Source of the DNA: DTU098 sp964498525
GTDB taxonomy: Bacteria; Bacillota; Desulfotomaculia; Desulfotomaculales; Pelotomaculaceae
Direction of reading: 5' to 3'
DNA length: 64,000 nt
Assembly (NCBI GenBank): GCA_964498525.1
Contig: CAZCGU010000007.1
Span: 110,666-174,665, forward strand
Shown piece after piece: positions 42,001 through 50,803 of this stretch. The notes beneath the pieces are model-generated. The model was not told the DNA's origin. It was given only the letters and a program-made list of their open reading frames with translations, and searched no databases. A program made the position numbers and the translations under genes. Positions within the stretch are counted from its first letter, which is position 1; each line of letters begins with the position of its first letter.

Positions 42001-43431
42001 TTACGCGTCTTCGTTAAAATTCTGGTTGTGCTGCCGGAGCAGGGCCATCTTAGTATTCCGGACATGTTCGCTCAAATAGACGGCATAGGTTTTGGGGTTA
42101 TCCTTGCGCAGGTATTCGGGGCGGAACATGTCCAGCTGCTTTTTATGATAGGCTTTGATCTTGTCCAGGGAAGGCAGTTTGTAGACCTGCTGACCGCCTT
42201 TAAAGATAGGTACCGGTATTTCCACAGCTTCAAACCGGCCGGGGTCCAATACAGCGCTCCGGTCCAGACCCATTATTTCTTCGTCAACAAATCCAATGTA
42301 GTCACCTTCTGACCAGCCCGTTTCCTTGTTCAGCATCCGGTAAATCGTTTTTACTCCGGGTGTGGTAACCTTTTCATAACTGCCGGAGATCTTTATGACC
42401 GGCTGGTAACTCCCGTTCGCCTCCTTGGCCACCAGCTTATAGATGCCGCCCAGGGCCGGGTCATCATAACAGGTAATTACACGGGTGCCGATGCCCCAAA
42501 TGTCTATTTTGGCACCCCGTTTCTTTAAATCCTCAATTCTGTATTCATCAAGGTCATTGGAAGCGACGATTTTGACGTAATTTAAACCCGCTTTATCCAG
42601 CATCCGGCGCGCCTTAATGGAGAGTTCGGCCAGGTCGCCGCTGTCCAGACGGATTCCCTTCATTCTTTTGCCGAGGGACTCCAGGTATTTACCTATTTTT
42701 ATCGCGTTGGGCACACCGGTTTTTAAAGTGTCATAGGTGTCCACCAGGAGGATAACATGATCCGGGAAAGCATCGGCGAAGTTTTTGAAGGCTTCTTCTT
42801 CGCTGTCGTGCTTCTGGACCCAGGAATGGGCGTGGGTCCCCTTGGTGGGGATGCCAAAGAGCTTGCCGGCCATCATGTTAGAAGTGGAATCAAAACCGGC
42901 AATGTAGGTAGCCCTCGCACCCCAGAGGGCGGCGTCCGCCTCCTGGGCCCTTCGCATGCCGAATTCCATCAATACATCATTTGGGGCTACCTGTCTGACC
43001 CTTGCGGCTTTGGTGGCGACAAGGGTTTGGTAGTTCATAAAGTTTAAAATGGCGGTTTCCACCAACTGGGCTTCCAGCAGCCTTGCCTCCACCTGGACCA
43101 GGGGTTCGCCGGGAAAAACAAGGGTGCCCTCAGGAACCGCTCTAATATTCCCCGTAAAACGGAAATTCCTCAATTCCTTAAAGAAAGCCGGGTCGTAGTT
43201 TTCCTCCTGGTCAGCCAGATAAGCTATATCGTCCTCATTGAAACGCAGGTTATTTATATAGCCGGCTATTCTCTCCAGTCCGGCAAAAACCGCAAAGCCG
43301 TTGTCGAAGGGTTGTTTTCTAAAGAAAGCCTCAAAAACGCTCTTCTTGTTATGTACGCCCTTTTTCCAGTAGGCATACATCATATTTACCTGGTATTTAT
43401 CTGTGTTTAAGGTCAAGTTCTCCTGCAGCAA
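42001..43431 (-). CDS. pncB: Nicotinate phosphoribosyltransferase
   Basis: 476 residues. LTLNTDKYQVNMMYAYWKKG is the N-terminal family signature. EFGMRRAQ, GTHAHSWVQ, LVDTYDTLKTG and IRLDSGDLAELS form the nicotinate/PRPP site, and GIGTRVITCYDDPALGGIYK matches the C-terminal core. It makes nicotinate mononucleotide from nicotinate, PRPP and ATP in NAD salvage. TTG start. It is a stand-alone gene. Confidence 0.95.
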   Translation of the reverse strand: MLQENLTLNTDKYQVNMMYAYWKKGVHNKKSVFEAFFRKQPFDNGFAVFAGLERIAGYINNLRFNEDDIAYLADQEENYDPAFFKELRNFRFTGNIRAVPEGTLVFPGEPLVQVEARLLEAQLVETAILNFMNYQTLVATKAARVRQVAPNDVLMEFGMRRAQEADAALWGARATYIAGFDSTSNMMAGKLFGIPTKGTHAHSWVQKHDSEEEAFKNFADAFPDHVILLVDTYDTLKTGVPNAIKIGKYLESLGKRMKGIRLDSGDLAELSIKARRMLDKAGLNYVKIVASNDLDEYRIEDLKKRGAKIDIWGIGTRVITCYDDPALGGIYKLVAKEANGSYQPVIKISGSYEKVTTPGVKTIYRMLNKETGWSEGDYIGFVDEEIMGLDRSAVLDPGRFEAVEIPVPIFKGGQQVYKLPSLDKIKAYHKKQLDMFRPEYLRKDNPKTYAVYLSEHVRNTKMALLRQHNQNFNEDA

Positions 43432-43883
43432 GCCTTATTCACCTCAGAATAGTTATTTTAGAAACCCCGGACTTATTCCGTAAAGTTTCGACTATAATAA
43501 ATACGTTTCTGTGCAGGTGATAACCTTCTTTTTTAGATAGAAATCTGCAAAACCCGTAAATCAGCTTCCTGCCCTTAAAAAATAACAAACGCCCGGGGTT
43601 AACCGGCAACATAAGAATTTAAAGGATTACCGGCAACGTGTATTTTGCGGATCACAAGATTGGTTGTATAAATTCGGGATGTTGCGGTTTGCCGACTCGC
43701 GCGAACGATTTATTTTCCCTGGAACAAGGATTATCCATTCGATTTGGCCGCTTGGGCCGGGATGGTTGCGGCTAAAAGCGGAAAGTCCCGGGAAACGGAC
43801 CACCCATAAGTTTTATTTATACCCCTTTGTGCAGTAAAATATCATATAATAGGTTGCGGGATCACCAGAAAGTGGAGGGGATA
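43432..43883. other. Intergenic, no gene seen
   Basis: About 450 bases between divergent genes. TATAAT at 43845-43850 is a good -10 box for the DUF3006 gene, though its -35 is weak. Nothing else is recognisable. Confidence 0.4.
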
Positions 43884-44084
43884 ATGTTTATAATTGATCG
43901 CTTTGAAAAGGACTGGGTTATCCTGGAATACGGCCGTAAGACATTCCACCTGCCCCGGCAGCTTGTGCCGCCGGAAGCCGGGGAAGGTGATGTCCTTAAG
44001 ATCACGGTCAGCCTGGATGCAGACGCTGCCGCGAAGCTTAAAGAAGATGTCCGGATGCTGGCCAGCCGGCTTTTTGAGAAATGA
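43884..44084 (+). CDS. DUF3006 small protein
   Basis: 66 residues: MFIIDRFEKDWVILEYGRK, then HLPRQLVPPEAGEGDVLKIT, the exact family pattern. GGAGGGG precedes the ATG at 43884. Its stop overlaps the next start by four bases (ATGA). DUF3006 genes regularly accompany ComEC-like hydrolases, as here. Role unknown. Confidence 0.85.
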   Translation: MFIIDRFEKDWVILEYGRKTFHLPRQLVPPEAGEGDVLKITVSLDADAAAKLKEDVRMLASRLFEK

Positions 44085-45043
44085 GCACAGTTATGGCCTC
44101 TTTGAAAAGAATTGCCGTACTTATACTTGCTCTCTTACTGCTGGCTGGTTGTATCGTCATTGAGTATGAAACTCCACCTCCCCGGGCGGACGGGGGGATT
44201 GAGCAATTTGACTCCCGGTCCCGGGAATCTAACCCCGGACTGGAAAACGGGTCAGCCGAGCTTAAGGTCCATTTTCTGGATGTCGGGCAGGGTGACTCAA
44301 TCCTCATTCAGTTTCCCGATGGCCGGAATATGCTGGTGGATGCCGGGGGAAACGACGATGCCGCCACGGTTGTCAACTACTTAAAAAAAACGGGCGTCGA
44401 ACGGGTGGATTACCTGGTGGGCACACATCCCCATGAGGATCACATCGGCTCTATGGACACAGTCATCAACGAGTTTCAAATCGGTGAGGTGATCATGCCT
44501 GAGGTTACCAGCACGACCCGGACTTTCCGTGATGTCCTGGAGGCCATTGACAGGAAAGGTCTCCGGATCAGACCAGCCAGGGCGGGGATGATCATCCTAG
44601 AGGAGGGCCAGCTGGTGGCGAGGGTCCTGTCCCCGGGCGGGGAGGGCTACGACAAGTTAAACGATTATTCCGCGGTAATTAGGCTAACCTGCGGGAAGGT
44701 ATCTTTCCTTTTGACTGGCGACGCGGAAGCGCTGGCGGAAAGGGAAATCCTGGCGAGTGGTGCTGCAATAAAGGCCGATGTCTTAAAAGTGGGCCACCAC
44801 GGGAGTAATACATCAACAACGGCAGCCTTTTTAAAGGCCGTTGGACCCAAGTATGCCGTGATCTCCGTGGGGGTTGGGAATGATTACGGCCACCCGCATC
44901 GGGCAGTTTTGGATAGATTGAAGAAACAAGGGGTGGAAATACTCCGGACGGATAAACAGGGGACAGTGCTTTTCACAACGGATGGAAACGTGTTGTCTTA
45001 TACGACAGAAAAGCAGCTGACCCCCGGAAAAAATGGGACTTAG
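44081..45043 (+). CDS. ComEC-like metallo-beta-lactamase lipoprotein
   Basis: 320 residues. The signal LIALLLLAGC-type N-terminus (ILALLLLAGC) gives a surface lipoprotein. The MBL fold shows HFLDVGQGDSILIQFPDGRN, LVGTHPHEDHIGSM (HxHxDH), FLLTGDAE and KVGHHGSNTS, which are the ComEC C-terminal-domain motifs. It lacks ComEC membrane domains, so it is a stand-alone exported nuclease or hydrolase, perhaps degrading DNA or phospho-compounds outside the cell. Confidence 0.9.
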   Translation: MSTVMASLKRIAVLILALLLLAGCIVIEYETPPPRADGGIEQFDSRSRESNPGLENGSAELKVHFLDVGQGDSILIQFPDGRNMLVDAGGNDDAATVVNYLKKTGVERVDYLVGTHPHEDHIGSMDTVINEFQIGEVIMPEVTSTTRTFRDVLEAIDRKGLRIRPARAGMIILEEGQLVARVLSPGGEGYDKLNDYSAVIRLTCGKVSFLLTGDAEALAEREILASGAAIKADVLKVGHHGSNTSTTAAFLKAVGPKYAVISVGVGNDYGHPHRAVLDRLKKQGVEILRTDKQGTVLFTTDGNVLSYTTEKQLTPGKNGT

Positions 45044-45154
45044 TAGGAAACGGAGATGCGACATGTTGAAAAATGTTGATAAATATCGAAATGTTACTAA
45101 AGGATTTTAAATATTTGTGACGAATTCATTTAGCAAGGTGGGAGGAGGTATTGT

Positions 45155-45352
45155 ATGATAAATAAACAGAAAGAGTATATTCAAATTGAGGTGGGGGGCA
45201 GACATTATTTGTGCTCAATTTGGTACAGAAGTAAAGATATATTGTGGTACGGAAAAGGACTGGAGTCAGAAATTTCAAATCTATGCTATGCAGTATCCAA
45301 GGAAGGGCTTCTTAAAAAGATAAGCATGCAAATTGCTGCTGAAAGCAAATAG
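45155..45352 (+). CDS. Small hypothetical protein
   Basis: 65 residues, MINKQKEYIQIEVGGRHYL onward, with a perfect GGGAGGAGG ribosome binding site and a terminator right after it. I do not recognise the family. The predicted fold is a short beta-rich N-half and a helical C-half. Confidence 0.65.
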   Translation: MINKQKEYIQIEVGGRHYLCSIWYRSKDILWYGKGLESEISNLCYAVSKEGLLKKISMQIAAESK

Positions 45353-45360
45353 ATTGGCGG

Positions 45361-45383
45361 AAGCCCGTAAGGGGCTTTTTCCT
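45361..45383 (+). terminator. Rho-independent terminator
   Basis: AAGCCC pairs with GGGCTT around GTAAG, followed by five T residues. Confidence 0.75.
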
Positions 45384-45490
45384 TTTCTTAATTAATTAAC
45401 GTAAATGCGCGGGCAAATCCCGTATTATTAATAAATGGTTATAGAATAATAAGGTGAGTTGATAAAATAGACTTCACGGAGGTTTTGCAG

Positions 45491-45982
45491 ATGGAACAGA
45501 TTTGGGCGCCGTGGCGCTCTGTTTATATTGGGGGGGAGCACGGCGGCGGTTGCTTTTTTTGTGAGAAGCTGCAATCGAAAGAGGATGAGGCCAACCTTGT
45601 CCTGCTGCGCGGCAAAAAAACCTTTGTAATGATGAATCTATATCCCTATAACAACGGCCACCTCCTTATCGCGCCTAACAGGCATGTGGGTGAAATTGAG
45701 GACCTGACCGGAGAAGAGATGACGGAACTCTTTAAAATGACCCAGGGGATGGTTAAAGCGCTTCGCGCCTTCAAACCGGAAGGTTTTAACGTGGGCGCCA
45801 ACATCGGCAGGGTTGCCGGCGCTGGAGTGCCGGGCCATTTTCACATCCACGTTGTCCCCCGCTGGAATGGTGACACTAATTTTATGCCGGTGCTCGGGGA
45901 TACCAAGGTAATTTCCGAATCCCTGGAAGTAACCTATAAAAAAATCAAGGAATCCCTGGAAAAGATTGCGCGGGCCTGGTAG
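45491..45982 (+). CDS. HIT-family nucleotide hydrolase/phosphorylase
   Basis: 163 residues. HFHIHVVPR is the H-x-H-x-H-x-x active site, GHLLIAPNRHVGE and CFFCEKLQ (zinc-binding Cys pair) fit the Ap4A phosphorylase-like branch. ATG at 45491 with GGAGG eight bases upstream. It probably cleaves dinucleoside polyphosphates or AMP-linked nucleotides. No operon partner. Confidence 0.9.
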   Translation: MEQIWAPWRSVYIGGEHGGGCFFCEKLQSKEDEANLVLLRGKKTFVMMNLYPYNNGHLLIAPNRHVGEIEDLTGEEMTELFKMTQGMVKALRAFKPEGFNVGANIGRVAGAGVPGHFHIHVVPRWNGDTNFMPVLGDTKVISESLEVTYKKIKESLEKIARAW

Positions 45983-46125
45983 TATCGGAATCAAACCAAA
46001 ACTGCAGGGGCGGGATTAGTTCGTCCAGCACGATAAATTTAGATTGGATTGAAAGGCGACGGATCCTTGTCTTGCCCTGGAAAATTTCGTTTTAGGAGCT
46101 TGAAAAACAGCGGAAGGTGAAAAAT

Positions 46126-46503
46126 ATGGCAGACCCTGGCAGAGCCGAAATAGTAAAATGGCGTTGGCTGATCCTGTTGGTTACCGTACCTGGCATCGCT
46201 TTATTTTCACTTTCCTTAATCCCGGGTAAGTATAAAATAATGCTGGCCCTGCCCCTTTACGCCATGTTTGTCTACGTATTCTATAAGTATTTATCTGTCA
46301 GAAAGGAGGCGTCGGCTGCCCCCAACAGGGACGGCAAGCAAACGCCGCAGACTACGCAGACCAAGCAGACCAAGCAGACCCCTCAAGCATCGCGGGCTCC
46401 GAGAAATCCGCAAGCTGCGCGGACATCCCTGGAAGCGGTTGAAGCCGGAAAAGGAAACCGCGGCACTGGAACTCCCGCGAAAAAATCCCGCAAAAAGCGT
46501 TGA
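46126..46503 (+). CDS. Small membrane protein with basic, Thr/Gln-rich tail
   Basis: 125 residues. Two hydrophobic helices (WLILLVTVPGIALFSLSLI, IMLALPLYAMFVYVFYKYL) are followed by a cytoplasmic low-complexity tail with TQTKQTKQTPQ and a lysine/arginine end (KKSRKKR). ATG at 46126 after GGAAGGTG. Not recognised; the tail may bind nucleic acid or lipid head groups. Confidence 0.6.
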   Translation: MADPGRAEIVKWRWLILLVTVPGIALFSLSLIPGKYKIMLALPLYAMFVYVFYKYLSVRKEASAAPNRDGKQTPQTTQTKQTKQTPQASRAPRNPQAARTSLEAVEAGKGNRGTGTPAKKSRKKR

Positions 46504-46859
46504 AATTTAAACTAACCAATTTGTAAGATTCGGGACCTGCAGCAAGGGCCTGCCCTTTAATATGGTTGTATTTTTTTGGGTTTCCAATAAAAAGCAGCTA
46601 TTAAATTATAACCGGGGTTTTTATTGAGCCAATGGTGTCTGCCAGAGGCTTTTTTTATTTAAATGCTTTAACAGGCTAATAACTGGTTTAGTACAGACTA
46701 ATACAGGCCGGAAATAAGCTAATAGCGAACTAATATACCCGTCCTTTTGCCGCCATATGATGCGAATTTTCCGGCAGGAGCCCAACTTGCTTTTTATTCC
46801 CATGAATTTATAATAGAATAAATTATGACAAATTTCGATCCAAAGGGGAGTGCGTTACA
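46504..46859. other. Intergenic, no gene seen
   Basis: A weak GCC/GGC hairpin with seven T residues near 46626-46656 may be a terminator. Nothing else is recognisable. Confidence 0.35.
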
Positions 46860-47471
46860 TTGAAGAAGAAAAAGGCGGATTTTTCTTTGACTGTTTCAGG
46901 TTTTGAATACGATAAAGAGCTTTCCAGGGTGCCTATTAAGGTTTTTCCAGCCCTTCAAGCCCTGGTAGCAAATCAATATGATTTAATTAAAATAATTCAA
47001 GAGCACGCACCGGAACAGTCTATTTTTTTGGAAACCCATCTATCCGAACTGGTTGAGGTGGAAGAAACAATTCAACAGGAATATACAAAATACAGTACCA
47101 AAAGGGAAGAACAAAGGAGAAAAAGACAGGAAAACGCCAAAGACGTAAAAACCACGGCCCAAGCAAATGAAACCAACCCTGTTACCCGGGGAGATGATGG
47201 GCCTTTTAACGATGAAATGTTAACGGATGAGGAAGCAGTACTGGATGGCCTGGCCGCGACCCTGAGTCCCGGACTGCCTTCGGCAAAATTTGAAAAACCC
47301 CCCCTTCCTGCCCAGACAAGTACTGCGAAGAAGGCGGAGTACAAGGCGGATTATGATGTCAGGCGCATAGCTGTGGGCGCTTCCATTAAGGCTCTCAGCA
47401 ACTTTTTGGGACGTCAACTGACCGGCATGGAAATCTCCCTCATAGAGGCGCAAGTCGACGCTTATTTATAG
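46860..47471 (+). CDS. Hypothetical protein
   Basis: 203 residues from a TTG start after GGGG. A folded N-part (LSRVPIKVFPALQALVANQY), a charged helical stretch (TKREEQRRKRQENAKD) and a C-terminal helix-rich part (ALSNFLGRQLTGMEISLIEA) are separated by a Pro/Thr-rich linker. I do not recognise the family. Confidence 0.6.
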   Translation: MKKKKADFSLTVSGFEYDKELSRVPIKVFPALQALVANQYDLIKIIQEHAPEQSIFLETHLSELVEVEETIQQEYTKYSTKREEQRRKRQENAKDVKTTAQANETNPVTRGDDGPFNDEMLTDEEAVLDGLAATLSPGLPSAKFEKPPLPAQTSTAKKAEYKADYDVRRIAVGASIKALSNFLGRQLTGMEISLIEAQVDAYL

Positions 47472-47612
47472 GGGTTACGCAAATATATCAGCGCGCCCTG
47501 CCTTAACGGCGGTGCCCGATGCCCGTGGAAGTGATTAAGACAGGGGCTTCCGGCCGCTGTAAAATGCCCGGGACGGTCGATTTCAGTGCCCGGAAATGAA
47601 TAGACTGCCGGC

Positions 47613-47641
47613 AAAAAGGCCGAATAACGGGCCTTTTTTTC
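47613..47641 (+). terminator. Rho-independent terminator
   Basis: AAAGGCC pairs with GGCCTTT around GAATAACG, with seven T residues after the stem. Confidence 0.85.
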
Positions 47642-47785
47642 GGTGGTTTTTTCGTGTTTGCCTGTAAAATGTGTTTAGTTGGTCGACCGTTATTCCCGGC
47701 TGTTCCCTCATGTATCGCAGCGTTGCCCCCATCACCGTTATATGTAATAGAGGGAGGGAGGTTGAAGCAGGCAGAGGGAAGGTGC

Positions 47786-47814
47786 TTGACAAACAGGGGA
47801 GCCCGAATTATACT
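47786..47814 (+). promoter_or_regulatory. Sigma-A type promoter
   Basis: TTGACA at 47786-47791, a 17-base spacer and TATACT at 47809-47814, about 60 bases before the gene at 47876. Confidence 0.75.
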
Positions 47815-47875
47815 GGATGCTAGTGATTAAGTAGGGCACTAGACTACTAATGAGAAAGCGGGGCTGAATAAACAG

Positions 47876-48355
47876 ATGAAGATACCAACGGCACTTAAAC
47901 ATAAACCAGTTATAGTATCGGAGAATTACGAAAATGTTGACGGCAGGTATGCCTATAATTCCGATGCCAGGGGGCTATCTCTGGGTCTGGCCCAATGGAA
48001 CGACAGGGGCAAAGTTAATATATCAGCCAAGGTATGGCGTCATACCGGTGAAAAATGGTCCAGACAGTCTGAGGAACTGCCGCTTCACCGGGTTCTTGAC
48101 CTGGCTATATTAATCTGCCGGAGTCAGTTGCATTTCAAAGAGGCTTACCGCTACGAAAATTTCTATGATCCGGAGAACACAACCATAGACCGTATAGGCT
48201 TACAGGGAGATGCAATGACCGTAACCATTTGTACGGAAAACCCGATGATTGATGAGGACATCAAGCTGTTTTCACAGGTTCTCAGCAAAGACGATGAGAT
48301 TATAAGTGAACGTCTTCGAACGCTTTCCAGAATTTTAAAAGAAGCGGGCTATTGA
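47876..48355 (+). CDS. DUF6530-like protein
   Basis: 159 residues. MKIPTALKHKPVIVSENYE, GRYAYNSDARGLSLGLAQW and EELPLHRVLDLAILICRSQ match the DUF6530 pattern as I recall it. All-beta then helical, no signal or membrane part. It has its own promoter. Function unknown. Confidence 0.6.
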   Translation: MKIPTALKHKPVIVSENYENVDGRYAYNSDARGLSLGLAQWNDRGKVNISAKVWRHTGEKWSRQSEELPLHRVLDLAILICRSQLHFKEAYRYENFYDPENTTIDRIGLQGDAMTVTICTENPMIDEDIKLFSQVLSKDDEIISERLRTLSRILKEAGY

Positions 48356-48498
48356 GGATATGGATAAAAAAACTAAGATATTTCAGGGTGGCGTTATTAC
48401 GGAATGAACACAATTCGGCAACCCTGCTTCTTGACAACACCATATAAATTTGTTAACATGATTTTTGCGGATAAACATCCGGCAAACCGCATAATCAT

Positions 48499-48576
48499 GG
48501 TGGATGTAGCTCAGTAGGTTAGAGCACCAGATTGTGGCTCTGGGGGTCGTGGGTTCGAATCCCATCATCCACCCCA
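48499..48576 (+). tRNA. tRNA-His (GTG)
   Basis: Acceptor GTGGATG (48500-48506) pairs with CATCCAC (48566-48572). The extra G-1 at 48499 faces C73, the histidine identity pair. The anticodon loop ATTGTGG gives GTG, and the T-arm GGTTCGAAT and an encoded CCA are present. Confidence 0.96.
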
Positions 48577-48587
48577 CTAGATTATAT

Positions 48588-48662
48588 TGGGGCGTAGCCA
48601 AGCGGTAAGGCACCGGTCTTTGGAACCGGCATTCGTTGGTTCGAATCCAGCCGCCCCAGCCA
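48588..48662 (+). tRNA. tRNA-Gln (TTG)
   Basis: Acceptor TGGGGCG pairs with CGCCCCA. The anticodon loop CTTTGGA gives TTG, the T-arm loop TTCGAAT follows, and CCA is encoded. Confidence 0.96.
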
Positions 48663-48742
48663 TGTTTACAGGTTTTTCAGTCCATATAAGGTCAGGGGTT
48701 TTTACCGCTTATCCGGATACAACAGGCTGAAAGCAATATTAT

Positions 48743-48818
48743 GGGCCATTAGCTCAGTCGGTAGAGCACCTGACTTTTAATCAGGGTGTCGGTGGTTCGA
48801 GTCCACCATGGCTCACCA
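48743..48818 (+). tRNA. tRNA-Lys (TTT)
   Basis: Acceptor GGGCCAT pairs with ATGGCTC (one G-T pair). The anticodon loop CTTTTAA gives TTT, and CCA is encoded. Confidence 0.95.
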
Positions 48819-48859
48819 ACAAGGGTTGGACCTTTAGGTTCAATCCTTTTTAAAAATTT

Positions 48860-48944
48860 GCGGGCGTGGCGGAACGGCAGACGCGCTGGACTTAGGATCC
48901 AGTGGGGTACACCCGTGGGAGTTCAAGTCTCCCCGCCCGCACCA
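48860..48944 (+). tRNA. tRNA-Leu (TAG)
   Basis: Acceptor GCGGGCG pairs with CGCCCGC. The anticodon stem CTGGA/TCCAG encloses loop CTTAGGA (anticodon TAG). A long variable arm, as expected for leucine, and an encoded CCA are present. Confidence 0.95.
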
Positions 48945-48952
48945 GTAATAGC

Positions 48953-48986
48953 AAGGCTTCCAGGGTTCCGGAAGCCTTTACCTTTT
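48953..48986 (+). terminator. Terminator of the tRNA cluster
   Basis: AAGGCTTCC pairs with GGAAGCCTT, with a T-rich tail, just after the last tRNA. Confidence 0.85.
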
Positions 48987-49720
48987 CCCCAACCACCATT
49001 TTAGTCGCTCAACCCATTGGTTCCTTTAGCGTAAGCTGCTGGAATGCAGAGAATGAATTGCAGAAGCGGTTCAATAGAACTATATAACTTTCATTCCCCA
49101 ATATGCTTTTGCTGCCGTATGTAAGGGGGGTGGGCTAAAAGGCCGCCCCTGGACCCCAAAGCATAGGGTTGTAGTGGGGTTTACCGTATTTACTTTGCAA
49201 AAATGAAACAGTCTGGAAGGATATTTATACCCTTTGGCGAACATTTTAAGTTAAATATGTTTTCGAGTTGTCAATCTAACGGATTTCCCGCGATTGCCAA
49301 CAAGCGGGTTACTGAGCAATCAACTAGCCCCCGTGTTTGGAAAGAAAACAGTTTATGATGGAAATGCTCTTCATTTTCCATAGGAATGACTATTCTCTTC
49401 TATATCAATCCTTATTCCATCCTGATTCTTTCCGGGGCTGTGATTTCTTGAATTAGACCCGGAAAGGAGGATCTCGCAATCATTTGAAAGCATTTCTTAC
49501 CTGGCCGCCGTTCGCTTAGCCCAAGTTGGATTCCCCTATGCTAAAGTCTGGCGGCTTCCTCTGCAAATCCCGACTCCCCGTAAAAAACAGGCCGGCACAC
49601 AAGCCGGGGAGAGCAGTTAATCTTTCCCCTTATATTTGATGCGCTTTCACCTTTTGGGAGTTCTTTGTGGGGGATAAGCGAAGGATGTATCAAAATTTGG
49701 TTGTGGAGGTAATTGATTAA
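48987..49720. other. Long leader region before tungstate importer
   Basis: No gene is seen in 734 bases. Near the 3' end, CTGC...CTCCCCG (49561-49580) pairs with CGGGGAG...GCAG (49605-49616), and a GCCGG/CCGG alternative lies inside. It may be a structured leader controlling the transport genes; I could not match it to the Moco riboswitch by eye. AGGATATTTATACC at about 49217 resembles the dispersed spacer motif. Confidence 0.4.
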
Positions 49721-50728
49721 ATGTGTAAAAGAAATTTGGGAATAGTTATTGCCCTGGCTATTTTTGGCCTGCTCGTTTTGGCGGGCTGCGGTTCTACCCA
49801 GAAGGCGCCCGAAACCCCTAAAGCTCAGGATCTGTCCGGCGATTTGATTGTCTATCATGCCGGAAGTCTGGCCATTCCCTTTGAAGCCATCGAAAAGGAA
49901 TTTGAAACCCTGCATCCCAATGTCGACGTGAAAAGAACTCCGGGCGGAAGTGTTGATTTGGCCCGTATGATCAGTGAAATTGGTGACAGCGTGGATATCA
50001 TAGCTTCAGCGGACTATACTGTTATCGATAAATTATTGATTCCCGAGCATGCTAAGTGGAACGCCATGTTCGCGGCCAACTCCATGGTCATCATGTACAC
50101 GGACAAGAGTAAAAACGCCGCAGAAATAAACGCCGATAACTGGTATGAAATTTTATTGAAAGATGGAATCAACTACGGTTACAGCGATCCCAATGCCGAT
50201 CCCTGCGGCTACCGCTCCCGCCTGGTGATGCAATTAGCTGAAAAATACTATGAAAAACCTGGTCTGAATCAACAACTAGTCGATGGTTGTCCGGAAAAAA
50301 ATATTCGGCCTAAATCGGTTGAATTGATTTCCCTGCTGGAAACCGGCGCCCTTGATTACGCCTTTGAATATGAATCCGTAGCCATGCAGCACGCCGCCAA
50401 AAACAGCATATTCAAATATGTGAAACTGCCGGCGGAAATAAACTTCAGCGCGGTTGAGCATAAAGACTTTTATAATACCGCCAGTATAGAACTGAAGGGT
50501 TCAAGCCCGGGCGAAACTATTAAACAAATTGGCGAACCCATTGTATTTAGTCTGGCCATGCCCGCTTCAGGCAAAAACAATGCCGCGGCTTATGAGTTTG
50601 TGAAATTCCTGTTCGATGCAGAAAAGGGTATGAAAATTTTGCAGGAACAAGGCCAGCCTATATTAGACAAAATTACTGTTACCGGGGCGGAAAACCTGCC
50701 CGATGAGCTAAAGGGAATTTTGAAATAA
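49721..50728 (+). CDS. wtpA: Tungstate/molybdate-binding lipoprotein
   Basis: 335 residues. Signal with LLVLAGC lipobox. Mature start DLIVYHAGSLAIPFEAIEKE and GGSVDLARMISEIGDSVDI, ADYTVIDKLL and DPNADPCGYRSRLVMQLAE are diagnostic of WtpA rather than ModA. The domain holds the oxyanion in an octahedral-like site. GGAGG precedes the ATG. Tungstate suits anaerobes with aldehyde oxidoreductases or formate dehydrogenases. Confidence 0.92.
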   Translation: MCKRNLGIVIALAIFGLLVLAGCGSTQKAPETPKAQDLSGDLIVYHAGSLAIPFEAIEKEFETLHPNVDVKRTPGGSVDLARMISEIGDSVDIIASADYTVIDKLLIPEHAKWNAMFAANSMVIMYTDKSKNAAEINADNWYEILLKDGINYGYSDPNADPCGYRSRLVMQLAEKYYEKPGLNQQLVDGCPEKNIRPKSVELISLLETGALDYAFEYESVAMQHAAKNSIFKYVKLPAEINFSAVEHKDFYNTASIELKGSSPGETIKQIGEPIVFSLAMPASGKNNAAAYEFVKFLFDAEKGMKILQEQGQPILDKITVTGAENLPDELKGILK

Positions 50729-50758
50729 TACCACCGGGATTTTCTATTATGTATAAAG

Positions 50759-50787
50759 GGAGGTTGGCTTCAACCAACCTCTCCTTA
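50759..50787 (+). terminator. Hairpin between wtpA and wtpB
   Basis: AGGTTGG (50761-50767) pairs with CCAACCT (50774-50780), followed by a T-rich but interrupted tail. It is likely a stabilising or partial-stop hairpin that raises expression of the binding protein over the permease. Confidence 0.65.
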
Positions 50788-50803
50788 TATTTCTGGAGGA
50801 ACG

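Noticed and set aside
46330..46400. Tandem repeat of ACCAAGCAG units
   Set aside because: It is the coding sequence of the low-complexity TQTKQTKQTPQ tail, not a separate repeat array.
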